From: Hydrogenophaga sp.
GTDB taxonomy: Bacteria > Pseudomonadota > Gammaproteobacteria > Burkholderiales > Burkholderiaceae_C
Length of the DNA stretch: 6,630 bases
Assembly: GCA_018335615.1 (NCBI GenBank)
Contig: JAGXRS010000053.1
Location: 1-6,630, forward strand
Direction: 5' to 3'
The position numbers and the translations under genes are program-made. Every line of letters starts with the position of its first letter. The first letter of the stretch is position 1. Of this stretch, positions 1 through 5,201 are shown one piece after another. The notes under the pieces are model-generated. The model was not told the origin of the DNA. It made no database searches and saw only the letters and a program-made list of their open reading frames with translations.

Positions 1-300
1 GCTGCCACCGAAAATACCGGGGGGTGGCGGGCGACCCAGACTTCCGCTGTCGCCCGTGCTGCCCGCACCGCCAGGCGCAACGGGCACGCCGGGTACGCCC
101 CCGGCACCTGGGGTGGTGGAACCCGACGACCTTGTCGCATCGGTCGCGGGCTCGGTGCCCGGCGTATTCACCGTACCGGATGAGCCCGATATTCCTGTCT
201 GCGGCAGACCGGACGAGCCGCTGCTGGACGCGTCATCGCGGCCACAAGCGGCCAGCCCAAGGGCGGCGGCCACGGCCATCAAAGCAAACGAGTGTTTCAT
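1..300 (-). CDS. Small Ser/Gly/Pro-rich lipoprotein, C-terminus cut by window edge
   Basis: The minus-strand frame is open from an ATG at 300 to the left edge, giving 100 residues without a stop; the C-terminus is outside the window. The protein starts with a short Lys-containing n-region (MKHS) and a hydrophobic Ala/Leu stretch ending in the lipobox L-A-A-C at residues 16-19. It should therefore be cleaved by signal peptidase II, lipidated on Cys19 and anchored in a membrane. Residue 20 is Gly, so there is no Asp+2 inner-membrane retention signal, which favours the outer membrane. The visible mature part is low-complexity, rich in Ser, Gly, Thr and Pro with PG, GS and PPPPG runs, and shows no recognisable fold. 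An AGGA ribosome-binding site lies 6 nt upstream of the ATG (complement of 307-310) and supports this start. I do not recognise a family, so the function is unknown. The missing C-terminus could carry a domain. Confidence 0.72.
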   Translation of the reverse strand, partial: MKHSFALMAVAAALGLAACGRDDASSSGSSGLPQTGISGSSGTVNTPGTEPATDATRSSGSTTPGAGGVPGVPVAPGGAGSTGDSGSLGRPPPPGIFGGS

Positions 301-475
301 GCGTGTTCCTGGTTGTTGAGTGGGTTCGGTGCCTGCGGGCACCGCGACATCACTTGGCTCACGTGGCAAGATTGGCTCCCAAACCCGGCACGGCCAGCCT
401 AGACATCCGACACACGGTCGTCTGTGCGCTGGCATACAGCCCAGTCGCAGCTGGGCTGGAAGAGCCGCCGCTACC
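301..475. promoter_or_regulatory. Divergent intergenic region between lipoprotein and DUF364 genes
   Basis: This 175-bp gap separates two divergent genes and must hold both of their promoters, but no convincing -35/-10 pair could be assigned on either strand. Two short perfect inverted repeats are visible. One is CGGTGCC/GGCACCG with a 4-nt TGCG loop at 327-344, in the lipoprotein 5' region. The other is CAGCCCAG/CTGGGCTG at 437-458, just upstream of the DUF364 gene. No small ORF or known riboswitch core was recognised. Confidence 0.45.
437..458 (+). repeat. 8-bp inverted repeat in the leader of the DUF364 gene
   Basis: CAGCCCAG (437-444) and CTGGGCTG (451-458) are perfect reverse complements separated by 6 nt. 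The last stem base (G458) is also the first base of GGAAGAG (458-464), the best available ribosome-binding site for the gene starting at 476. In RNA this would be a GC-rich hairpin abutting the ribosome-binding site; in DNA it could be an operator. No T-tract follows, so it is not an intrinsic terminator. A regulatory role is inferred only. Confidence 0.4.
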
Positions 476-1366
476 ATGTTCCGCATGCACACCCCCTCCG
501 CGTTCCCCGACCTGCCCATCGCCCAGGCGCTCACACAACAGCTGCATGCGATCGAAGCCGGCTGGCCGACGCCCCGCGTGCGGCGCCTGCACCTGCCCCG
601 CCGCGACACGGCAGCCGGCCAGCACGATGCCGAGTTCTGTGCCATCGAGCTCGACGACGGCGCTTTCGGCCTCTCCTACGTGCTGCTCAACCACACGCTG
701 GATGCTCTGCTGGCGACCGCAGAGACAAGCGCCCTGCCCCTTGCGGGTGCCGACCCCATGGCGCTGGCCCGTCGGCTGATCGACGGCGACGCGGTGGAGC
801 GCGCGCTGGCACTGGCCGCCATCAACGCCATGACCGACTCGGTCTGGCGCCGCATCGGTTACGAGCCGCCCGAGGCGGGCAACTCGCTCGGTGACATCGC
901 GCTCACGGCCCACGACCACCTGGGCATGATCGGCTTCTTTCCGCCCCTGGTCAGACGCGTGGCCGAGGCCGGCGGGCGGCTGTCGGTGGTGGAAATGGAC
1001 GAAGCCATGGTGCTGCGCCAGCGCGAGCGCTTCCCCGGCGTCACCATCGGGCTCGACCGCACGCTGCTGACCCCCTGCAACGCCGTCGTCGGCACCTCGA
1101 CCATGTTGCTCAACGACACACTGGACGCCATGCTGGCCGCCGCGCCGAACGCCACCCGATTCGCGCTGATCGGCCCGTCGGCCGGTCTCTGGCCCGACGC
1201 CTTGTTTGCACGCGGTGTGACCCTGCTGGGTGGTACGCGTGTGACGGACGGCCCCGGTTTCGAACAAGCCTTGGCAAAGGGCGACTCGTGGAGCGCCGTC
1301 ACCCGCAAATTCGCCATTGCCCGGGACGCCTGGCCGGGCTGGCAGGCGCTGACCGGCGTGAACTGA
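476..1366 (+). CDS. DUF4213/DUF364 (putative heavy-metal chelation) protein
   Basis: This 296-residue cytoplasmic protein resembles the two-domain family with an N-terminal enolase-N-like DUF4213 part (about residues 18-100) and a C-terminal Rossmann-like DUF364 part (about 140-285). The DUF364 signature segments are GMIGFFPPL (150-158), GTSTMLLNDTLD (206-217) and IGPSAGLWPD (232-241), followed by GVTLLGGTRV. The family is annotated as putative heavy-metal chelation from structure and gene neighbourhoods; I know of no firmly established reaction. There is no signal peptide or membrane segment. The start at 476 is preferred because GGAAGAG lies 11 nt upstream and the conserved region begins soon after. 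The frame stays open back to 320, but those extra 52 residues look like translated leader, and a second ATG at 485 is further from the ribosome-binding site. The gene stands alone, divergent from a lipoprotein gene and convergent with a LysR gene; no transporter or metallophore genes are visible. Two segments of the protein resemble each other (residues 69-83 and 210-224). Confidence 0.8.
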   Translation: MFRMHTPSAFPDLPIAQALTQQLHAIEAGWPTPRVRRLHLPRRDTAAGQHDAEFCAIELDDGAFGLSYVLLNHTLDALLATAETSALPLAGADPMALARRLIDGDAVERALALAAINAMTDSVWRRIGYEPPEAGNSLGDIALTAHDHLGMIGFFPPLVRRVAEAGGRLSVVEMDEAMVLRQRERFPGVTIGLDRTLLTPCNAVVGTSTMLLNDTLDAMLAAAPNATRFALIGPSAGLWPDALFARGVTLLGGTRVTDGPGFEQALAKGDSWSAVTRKFAIARDAWPGWQALTGVN

Positions 1367-1495
1367 CGCAGCCCACGTCCGGACCCGCCAGCCCCACAGG
1401 AAGAGTCTGCGCTCCTGGGTCGATCTCGCACGGCGGTGCAACAGCGGTCGATGCCGGAGTTGTCAGCTGATGACGCCCGACACAGGGCCAACCGG
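1367..1495. other. Convergent intergenic spacer, no clear terminator
   Basis: This 129-bp spacer lies between the 3' ends of the DUF364 gene (plus) and the LysR gene (minus). Only short, weak inverted repeats are present, for example GCAC-GGCG-GTGC, and none is followed by a T-tract on either strand. No small ORF with a plausible ribosome-binding site was seen. Termination of the two converging transcripts is therefore unexplained by an intrinsic terminator here and may be Rho-dependent. Confidence 0.5.
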
Positions 1496-2386
1496 TCAGG
1501 GACGGTTCGCCATCAGGAGCTCGTACAGGCCCTGCGCGGCCGATGACAAGGCCCGGTCGGCCCGGCGCACGAGAAAGACACGCCGCCTGAGGCCCTTGGC
1601 CTGGACCGGTCGGGCGCACAGCGCTTGCTCGCCAAAATGGAACAGCGTCAGCGCGGGCACGATGGACACGCCCAGGCCCTCACGCACCATCGCCACCACC
1701 GTGCTCAGCTGCTCCAGCTCCAGCACGCTGTGCAAGGGCCTGGGGTGCGCGGCCATCTCCACATGCTGCCGCACGCTGCTGGAGCGCGCCAGCTGCACGA
1801 TCGGGTAACGCGCGACTTCACTCAAGCGCACCGGGCCCTGCGACTGGCCCAGCGGGTGGTCACGGAGGAACACCACATGAAAGTCGTCGGCGCAAAAGGG
1901 CTCGGTGCGCAACTCAGGCGCATCGACACGCGCCGACGCGATGGCGAAGTCGGCTTCCCCCGACCGTACCCGGGCGATGCAGCGATCCGACAGCACATCG
2001 GCCACATCCAGCTCAATGCCGGGATGGGTCTGGTGGAAGCGGGCCAGCAGGGGCGGCAGCCAGCCCGCGGCCAGCGAAGGCAACACGGCCAGCGAGACCC
2101 GGCCCCGGCGCCGGGCCACATGGTCGCGCACGTCCGAGACCGCCGCTTCGGTGTCCTGCAGCAGGCGTTCGGCCGCCGACAGAAAGGTCTGCCCCTCAAC
2201 GGTGAGCTCCACCTGGCGGGTCGTGCGATCGAACAGGCGGCCGCCCACCTGTTCTTCGATGCCACGGATCAGCGCCGAGAACGCGGGCTGCGACAGGTGA
2301 CACAGGGCCGCGGCCCGCGTGAAGCTGCGCTGCTGCGCCAGATGGACAAAGGCCCGGAGGTCGCGGGTCGAGATATTGATCTGCAT
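1496..2386 (-). CDS. LysR-type transcriptional regulator
   Basis: The 296-residue product has the usual LTTR length. The N-terminal winged helix-turn-helix spans about residues 6-65, with the hallmark pattern LRAFVHLAQQRSFTRAA, then LSQPAFSALIRGIEEQVGG and LFDRTTRQVELTVEG. A linker helix (about 66-92) follows, then the two-lobed periplasmic-binding-protein-like effector domain (about 95-296), including VAMVREGLGVSIVP (231-244). It should be a cytoplasmic tetrameric DNA-binding regulator responding to a small molecule. The ATG at 2386 is the only reasonable start: an in-frame TGA lies two codons upstream and the HTH begins at the usual distance. No Shine-Dalgarno sequence precedes it. The start codon sits in the centre of a perfect inverted repeat (2375-2397) that looks like the regulator's own operator, implying autorepression. 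By position it probably controls the divergent AtuA/Bug operon; the effector is unknown, perhaps the Bug ligand or its catabolite. Confidence 0.95.
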   Translation of the reverse strand: MQINISTRDLRAFVHLAQQRSFTRAAALCHLSQPAFSALIRGIEEQVGGRLFDRTTRQVELTVEGQTFLSAAERLLQDTEAAVSDVRDHVARRRGRVSLAVLPSLAAGWLPPLLARFHQTHPGIELDVADVLSDRCIARVRSGEADFAIASARVDAPELRTEPFCADDFHVVFLRDHPLGQSQGPVRLSEVARYPIVQLARSSSVRQHVEMAAHPRPLHSVLELEQLSTVVAMVREGLGVSIVPALTLFHFGEQALCARPVQAKGLRRRVFLVRRADRALSSAAQGLYELLMANRP

Positions 2387-2397
2387 GACAGATCAAT
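2375..2397. promoter_or_regulatory. Perfect LTTR box (T-N11-A) overlapping the LysR start codon
   Basis: ATTGATCTG (2375-2383) and CAGATCAAT (2389-2397) form a perfect 9-bp inverted repeat with a 5-bp spacer. It contains ATC-N9-GAT and the T-N11-A core (T2380, A2392) that established knowledge assigns to LysR-family recognition sites. Its location in the divergent region beside a LysR gene makes it the probable primary binding site. The complement of the LysR ATG (2384-2386) lies inside the spacer. In LysR mRNA the same bases could form a 9-bp hairpin with AUG in the 5-nt loop. Confidence 0.78.
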
Positions 2398-2400
2398 GTA
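2395..2400 (-). promoter_or_regulatory. Possible -10 element of the LysR promoter
   Basis: On the minus strand, 2400-2395 reads TACATT, matching 4 of 6 bases of the -10 consensus. With usual spacing, transcription would start near 2388, only about 2 nt before the LysR ATG, which would fit the missing Shine-Dalgarno sequence. No good -35 hexamer lies 16-18 bp upstream, so this is a weak call. The element overlaps the LTTR box, consistent with autorepression. Confidence 0.3.
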
Positions 2401-2423
2401 TCTGAACTTTGAGTTTTACAGAT
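2400..2423. promoter_or_regulatory. Second, wider pair of LTTR half-sites (candidate activation site)
   Basis: ATCTG (2400-2404) and CAGAT (2419-2423) repeat the inner half-sites of the box at 2375-2397, but with a 14-bp spacer. LTTRs commonly bind one high-affinity site plus a weaker activation site near the -35 hexamer of the divergent target promoter. Here the right half-site overlaps the proposed -35 (2415-2420). The half-sites are short, so chance cannot be excluded, but four copies within 45 bp is suggestive. Confidence 0.5.
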
Positions 2424-2443
2424 GAATTCCGTCAGCCTACAGT
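2415..2443 (+). promoter_or_regulatory. Sigma-70 type promoter for the AtuA/Bug operon
   Basis: TTTACA (2415-2420, 5/6 match to the -35 consensus) and TACAGT (2438-2443, 4/6 match to the -10 consensus) are separated by exactly 17 bp. With normal -10 to +1 spacing, transcription would start at about 2450, the A of the downstream ATG, giving a leaderless mRNA. The LTTR box is then centred near -64, the classical position for LysR-type activation, and the second half-site pair reaches the -35. The absence of a Shine-Dalgarno sequence before 2450 agrees. The start site is predicted, not observed. Confidence 0.55.
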
Positions 2444-2449
2444 GTGCCC

Positions 2450-3817
2450 ATGAAAACGGACACCCCCCTTCACATCGGCTCTGCGGCGGGCTTCTCGGGT
2501 GACCGATCCGACGCCGCCGGACCGGTGGTTGACGAGCTCATCCGGCTCGGAGGCCCTGCCGTGCTGGTGTTCGAGACGCTGGCCGAACGCACGCTGGCCC
2601 TGGCTCAGCTGGCACGCCGCGACGACCCGTCGGCCGGCTACGAACCCTTGCTGCAGGACATGCTGGCGCCGGTGCTGGCGCGCTGCCTGGAACACGGCAT
2701 CCGCATCGTCGGCAACTTCGGTGCGGCCAACCCACACGGCGCGGCGCTCCACATTGGGCGGATGGCCCGCGAACTGGGCCTGCGCGCGCCACGCATTGCC
2801 GTCATCGAGGGTGACGATCTGAGCGGACCCCGCCACCGTGCCCTGCTTCAGCACACCTTCGGTTCGCAACTCGACGGCCTGCGCATCGTCAGCGCCAATG
2901 CCTACATCGGCGCCGAATCGATTGCGCAGGCCCTGCGGGCGGGTGCGGACGTCGTGGTGGCCGGGCGCATTGCCGACCCGGCGCTGGCTCTGGGTCCGGC
3001 GCTGGCCCACTTTGGCTGGGACATGGACGACTGGGACCGGCTGGCCGGCGCCACCATGGCGGGGCACCTGCTCGAATGCGGTGCCCAGGTCACAGGTGGC
3101 TACTACGCCGACCCGGGCATCAAGACCGTGCCCGGCATGGCCCGGCTCGGTTACCCGGTGGCCCGGCTGGAGGCCGACGGCTGCTGCGTGATCGGCAAGC
3201 CCATGGGGACCGGCGGCCTGATCGACCGGCATGTGGTCACCGAGCAGCTGCTCTACGAAGTCCACGACCCGTCGGCCTACCTGACACCGGACGTGGTGGC
3301 CGACATCAGCCGCGCGCGGCTGGAGGAGGCGGGGCCGGATCGGGTCGGCCTGAGCGGCGTGGTGGGCCATGCGCGCACCTCCACGCTCAAGGTCAACATC
3401 TGCCACGAAAACGGCTGGCTGGCCGAAGGGGAAATCTCCTACGCAGGCCCCCGGGCCGAGGCCCGGGCTCGGCTGGCGGCCGAGATCGTGCGCGAACGCA
3501 TGGGTCCGGATGTACCGATGCGCACCGACCTGATCGGGGTCATCAGCGTGCTCGCCGACGACGGCGGCGTTGCGCTCACACGCCGTCCGTGCAGCGATGC
3601 ACAGGACGTGCGCCTGCGCCTGGCCCTGCGCCACGCCGACAAGGCCGTGGCCCGGCGCCTGCTGCGCGAAGTGACCGCGCTCTACACCTGCGGCCCGGCG
3701 GGTGGCGGTGGCGTGCGCACCCAGCTGCGCCCGACACTGGGCACGGTCTCCGGCCTGGTCCCTCGGGACCAGGTGCCGACCCGCTTTTATCTGCTGGAGG
3801 AGCACGGCCATGCATGA
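2450..3817 (+). CDS. AtuA-family (DUF1446) acyclic terpene utilization-type protein
   Basis: This 455-residue soluble protein matches the AtuA/DUF1446 domain across its length. Conserved segments include the N-terminal AAGFSGDR (12-19), VGNFGAANPHGAA (87-99), VVAGRIADPALALG (169-182), AGHLLECGAQVTGGYYADPG (204-223), KPMGTGGLID (250-259) and VHDPSAYLTPDVV (271-283). AtuA was named from the acyclic terpene (citronellol/geraniol) utilisation cluster of Pseudomonas. Its reaction is not well established and many relatives occur outside terpene clusters, so substrate should not be assumed. Pseudomonas-type AtuA is a longer, roughly 600-residue polypeptide; here the equivalent of its C-terminal domain is the next gene, which overlaps this one by 8 bp. 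ATG 2450 is chosen because family members begin a few residues before the GSGAGFSGDR-like motif and because a promoter points to this base. An in-frame GTG at 2444 would add two residues. No Shine-Dalgarno sequence is seen. It is the first gene of the proposed operon, divergent from the LysR regulator. Confidence 0.88.
   Translation: MKTDTPLHIGSAAGFSGDRSDAAGPVVDELIRLGGPAVLVFETLAERTLALAQLARRDDPSAGYEPLLQDMLAPVLARCLEHGIRIVGNFGAANPHGAALHIGRMARELGLRAPRIAVIEGDDLSGPRHRALLQHTFGSQLDGLRIVSANAYIGAESIAQALRAGADVVVAGRIADPALALGPALAHFGWDMDDWDRLAGATMAGHLLECGAQVTGGYYADPGIKTVPGMARLGYPVARLEADGCCVIGKPMGTGGLIDRHVVTEQLLYEVHDPSAYLTPDVVADISRARLEEAGPDRVGLSGVVGHARTSTLKVNICHENGWLAEGEISYAGPRAEARARLAAEIVRERMGPDVPMRTDLIGVISVLADDGGVALTRRPCSDAQDVRLRLALRHADKAVARRLLREVTALYTCGPAGGGGVRTQLRPTLGTVSGLVPRDQVPTRFYLLEEHGHA
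3796..3802 (+). promoter_or_regulatory. Ribosome-binding site inside the AtuA-family gene
   Basis: GGAGGAG lies within the last codons of the upstream gene, 7 nt before the ATG at 3810. It is a near-ideal Shine-Dalgarno sequence. It fixes the start of the small downstream gene at 3810 rather than at the ATG at 3814, which is in another frame. Together with the 8-bp gene overlap it indicates translational coupling. Confidence 0.75.
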
Positions 3818-4169
3818 GCTGCCAGTTCCGCTGTGGCGCGTGGCACACGGACGCACGGGCGACAAGGGCAACCGGTCCAACATCAGCCTGATCGCCTGGC
3901 ATCCATCGTTCTACCCGATTCTTGAAGCCCAGGTCGGTGCCGAGCGGGTGCGGGAGCACTTCCATGCGCGTCAACCGGGCCGCGTCGAACGCTTTGCCCT
4001 GCCCCAGTTGCACGCCTTCAACTTCGTGCTGGACGACGTGCTCGACGGCGGCGTGAACGATTCGCTCAACCTGGACAGCCATGGCAAAGCCCTGTCCTTC
4101 CACCTGCTGGCCATGACCGTGCGCATGCCGGACCACCTGGCTCACCTGCTGGTGGGCCCGGCCGACTGA
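3810..4169 (+). CDS. Small AtuA C-terminal-domain protein (ferredoxin-fold type)
   Basis: This 119-residue protein has the diagnostic segment RTGDKGNRSNISLIAW (15-30), the 'hxRxGDKGnxsNIgxiA' pattern of the C-terminal AtuA-like ferredoxin-fold domain that is fused to DUF1446 in longer AtuA proteins. LHAFNFVLDDVLDGGVNDSLNLD (67-89) and the terminal SFHLLAMTVRMP (96-107) continue the match. Its start codon lies within the end of the preceding gene (overlap 3810-3817, stop TGA nested in ATGCATGA) and has a strong ribosome-binding site 7 nt upstream, so the two products are probably made together and form one complex. This is a split version of the fused AtuA architecture, not a frameshift: the downstream part has its own start signal, and both products are full-length for their domains. 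No signal peptide or membrane segment is present, so it acts in the cytoplasm. The reaction is unknown. Confidence 0.85.
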   Translation: MHELPVPLWRVAHGRTGDKGNRSNISLIAWHPSFYPILEAQVGAERVREHFHARQPGRVERFALPQLHAFNFVLDDVLDGGVNDSLNLDSHGKALSFHLLAMTVRMPDHLAHLLVGPAD

Positions 4170-4190
4170 TTTCCTCATCACCATCCATTC

Positions 4191-4197
4191 AAAGGAG
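4191..4197 (+). promoter_or_regulatory. Strong ribosome-binding site of the Bug-family gene
   Basis: AAAGGAG lies 6 nt before the ATG at 4204 and is the strongest Shine-Dalgarno sequence of the operon. It contrasts with the first gene of the operon, which has none, and suggests high synthesis of the binding protein, as is usual for periplasmic receptors. Confidence 0.7.
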
Positions 4198-4203
4198 ACA
4201 AAA

Positions 4204-5184
4204 ATGAACCTCACCCCCCACTCCCGTCGCCGCATGCTCGCTTGCGCCGCCACCCTGTTGCTGGCGCCCACCGCCTGGGCCCAGACAGCGGCCTTTCCGA
4301 ACCGGCCGATCACCTTCGTGGTGCCCTTTGCGGCGGGCAGTGCCACCGACACCCTGGCGCGCGCGCTGGCCAGCTCGGTCGCCGAGCAGACGGGCCAGCC
4401 CGTCATTGTCGACAACAAGGCCGGCGCCAGCGGCATGATTGCGGCCCAGGCCGTGGCCCGTGCACCCGCCGACGGCTACACGGTGATCATCAGCACCAAC
4501 ACCACCCATGCGGCCAATGAGCACCTGTTCAAGCGCATCGCCTACGACCCAGTGAAGGACTTCGCGCCCATCACCGGCCTGGGCAAGGGCGGCATGGTGA
4601 TGGTGGTGCGGTCGGACGCACCCTTCCAGAGCGTCGGCGACGTGCTGGCTGCCGCGCGCAAGGAGCCGGGCAAGCTGAGCTTTGCCAGTGGCAGCGCCTC
4701 CAGCCGCGTGGCGGGCGAGCTGTTCCAGCAGATGGCCAACGTCAAGCTGCTGCATGTGCCCTACCGCAGCAACCCGCTCGGCGTCACCGACCTGCTCGGC
4801 GGCCAGGTCCACATGATGTTCACCGACACATCCACCGGCATGCCCCAGGTCACGGCCGGCAAACTGCGCCCACTGGGCGTGACGACCAGCCAGCGCAAGG
4901 CGGTACTGCCCGATGTGCCGACCATTGCCGAAGCCGGCGTGCCAGGTTACGACATGGGCTACTGGTTCGCCGCCTACGCCACGGGTGGCACCCCTGCGCC
5001 GGTGGTCGCACGCCTGAACCAGCTGCTGCACCAGGCCATGAAGACACCGGGTGTCCAGCAGTTCTACACCGCCAGCAGCGGTCAGGCCTTCCCCACCTCG
5101 CCCGACGAATTGGCGCGCTTCCAGGCCTCGGAAACCACGAAATGGGGCCGCGTGATCAAGGCCGCCGGCATCGAGCCGGAGTGA
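4204..5184 (+). CDS. Bug-family (TctC-like) periplasmic solute-binding protein
   Basis: This 326-residue precursor is typical in length for the Bug/TctC family of tripartite tricarboxylate transporter receptors, which are greatly expanded in Burkholderiales and bind carboxylates and related small molecules. Residues 1-26 are an export signal: basic HSRRR (6-10), a hydrophobic stretch, and an A-W-A cleavage site before Q27. The SRRRML sequence also resembles a twin-arginine (Tat) motif, so Tat export is possible. Family motifs follow: FPNRPITFVVPFAAGSATDT (31-50), VDNKAGASGMIAAQAVA (69-85), ADGYTVI (89-95), FAPITGL (120-126), HVPYRS (184-189), DLLGGQV (196-202), PDVPTIAEAGVPGYD (236-250) and APVVARLN (265-272). 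The gene starts 34 bp after the small AtuA-type gene and has a strong ribosome-binding site, so it is probably the third gene of the operon. It would deliver or sense the compound handled by the AtuA pair. No TctA/TctB membrane genes are in the window; it may use components encoded elsewhere or act as a sensor. The ligand cannot be assigned. Confidence 0.93.
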   Translation: MNLTPHSRRRMLACAATLLLAPTAWAQTAAFPNRPITFVVPFAAGSATDTLARALASSVAEQTGQPVIVDNKAGASGMIAAQAVARAPADGYTVIISTNTTHAANEHLFKRIAYDPVKDFAPITGLGKGGMVMVVRSDAPFQSVGDVLAAARKEPGKLSFASGSASSRVAGELFQQMANVKLLHVPYRSNPLGVTDLLGGQVHMMFTDTSTGMPQVTAGKLRPLGVTTSQRKAVLPDVPTIAEAGVPGYDMGYWFAAYATGGTPAPVVARLNQLLHQAMKTPGVQQFYTASSGQAFPTSPDELARFQASETTKWGRVIKAAGIEPE

Positions 5185-5201
5185 CGCGAACGGCACGTCC
5201 A

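Noticed and set aside
364..378. Sigma-54-like GG...GC elements in the DUF364 upstream region
   Set aside because: The GG and GC dinucleotides are 8 bp apart, not the required 10, and the flanking bases do not match.
320..475. N-terminal extension of the DUF364 protein to an upstream in-frame start at 320
   Set aside because: The extra 52 residues are non-conserved in character and contain the leader inverted repeats, and a ribosome-binding site lies close to 476.
24..779. Plus-strand open frame across the lipoprotein gene and into the DUF364 gene
   Set aside because: It crosses two real genes in other frames and has an Arg/Pro/Cys-rich composition without any motif.
359..1441. Long minus-strand open frame (360 codons) opposite the DUF364 gene
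   Set aside because: It mirrors the real gene, has no recognisable domain, and is Arg/Gly/His-rich as expected for the antisense of GC-biased codons.
1490..1507. Inverted repeat AACCG/CGGTT around the LysR stop codon
   Set aside because: There are only 5 bp per arm with an 8-nt loop and no T-tract, so it is too weak to call a terminator.
1625..2425. Plus-strand open frame (266 codons) opposite the LysR gene
   Set aside because: The minus strand encodes an unmistakable LysR protein. The plus-strand translation has no family features.
2444..2449. GTG start at 2444 for the AtuA-family gene
   Set aside because: It has no ribosome-binding site, adds only two residues, and lies upstream of the predicted transcription start at 2450.
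2432..3883. Long minus-strand open frame (483 codons) spanning the AtuA-family gene
   Set aside because: The opposite strand has clear family motifs throughout. This frame has low-complexity composition and no motif, so it is a high-GC antisense artefact.
4243..4245. Cys14 in the Bug signal peptide as a lipobox cysteine
   Set aside because: The preceding residues M-L-A do not fit a lipobox, the hydrophobic core lies after it rather than before it, and a good A-W-A signal peptidase I site follows.
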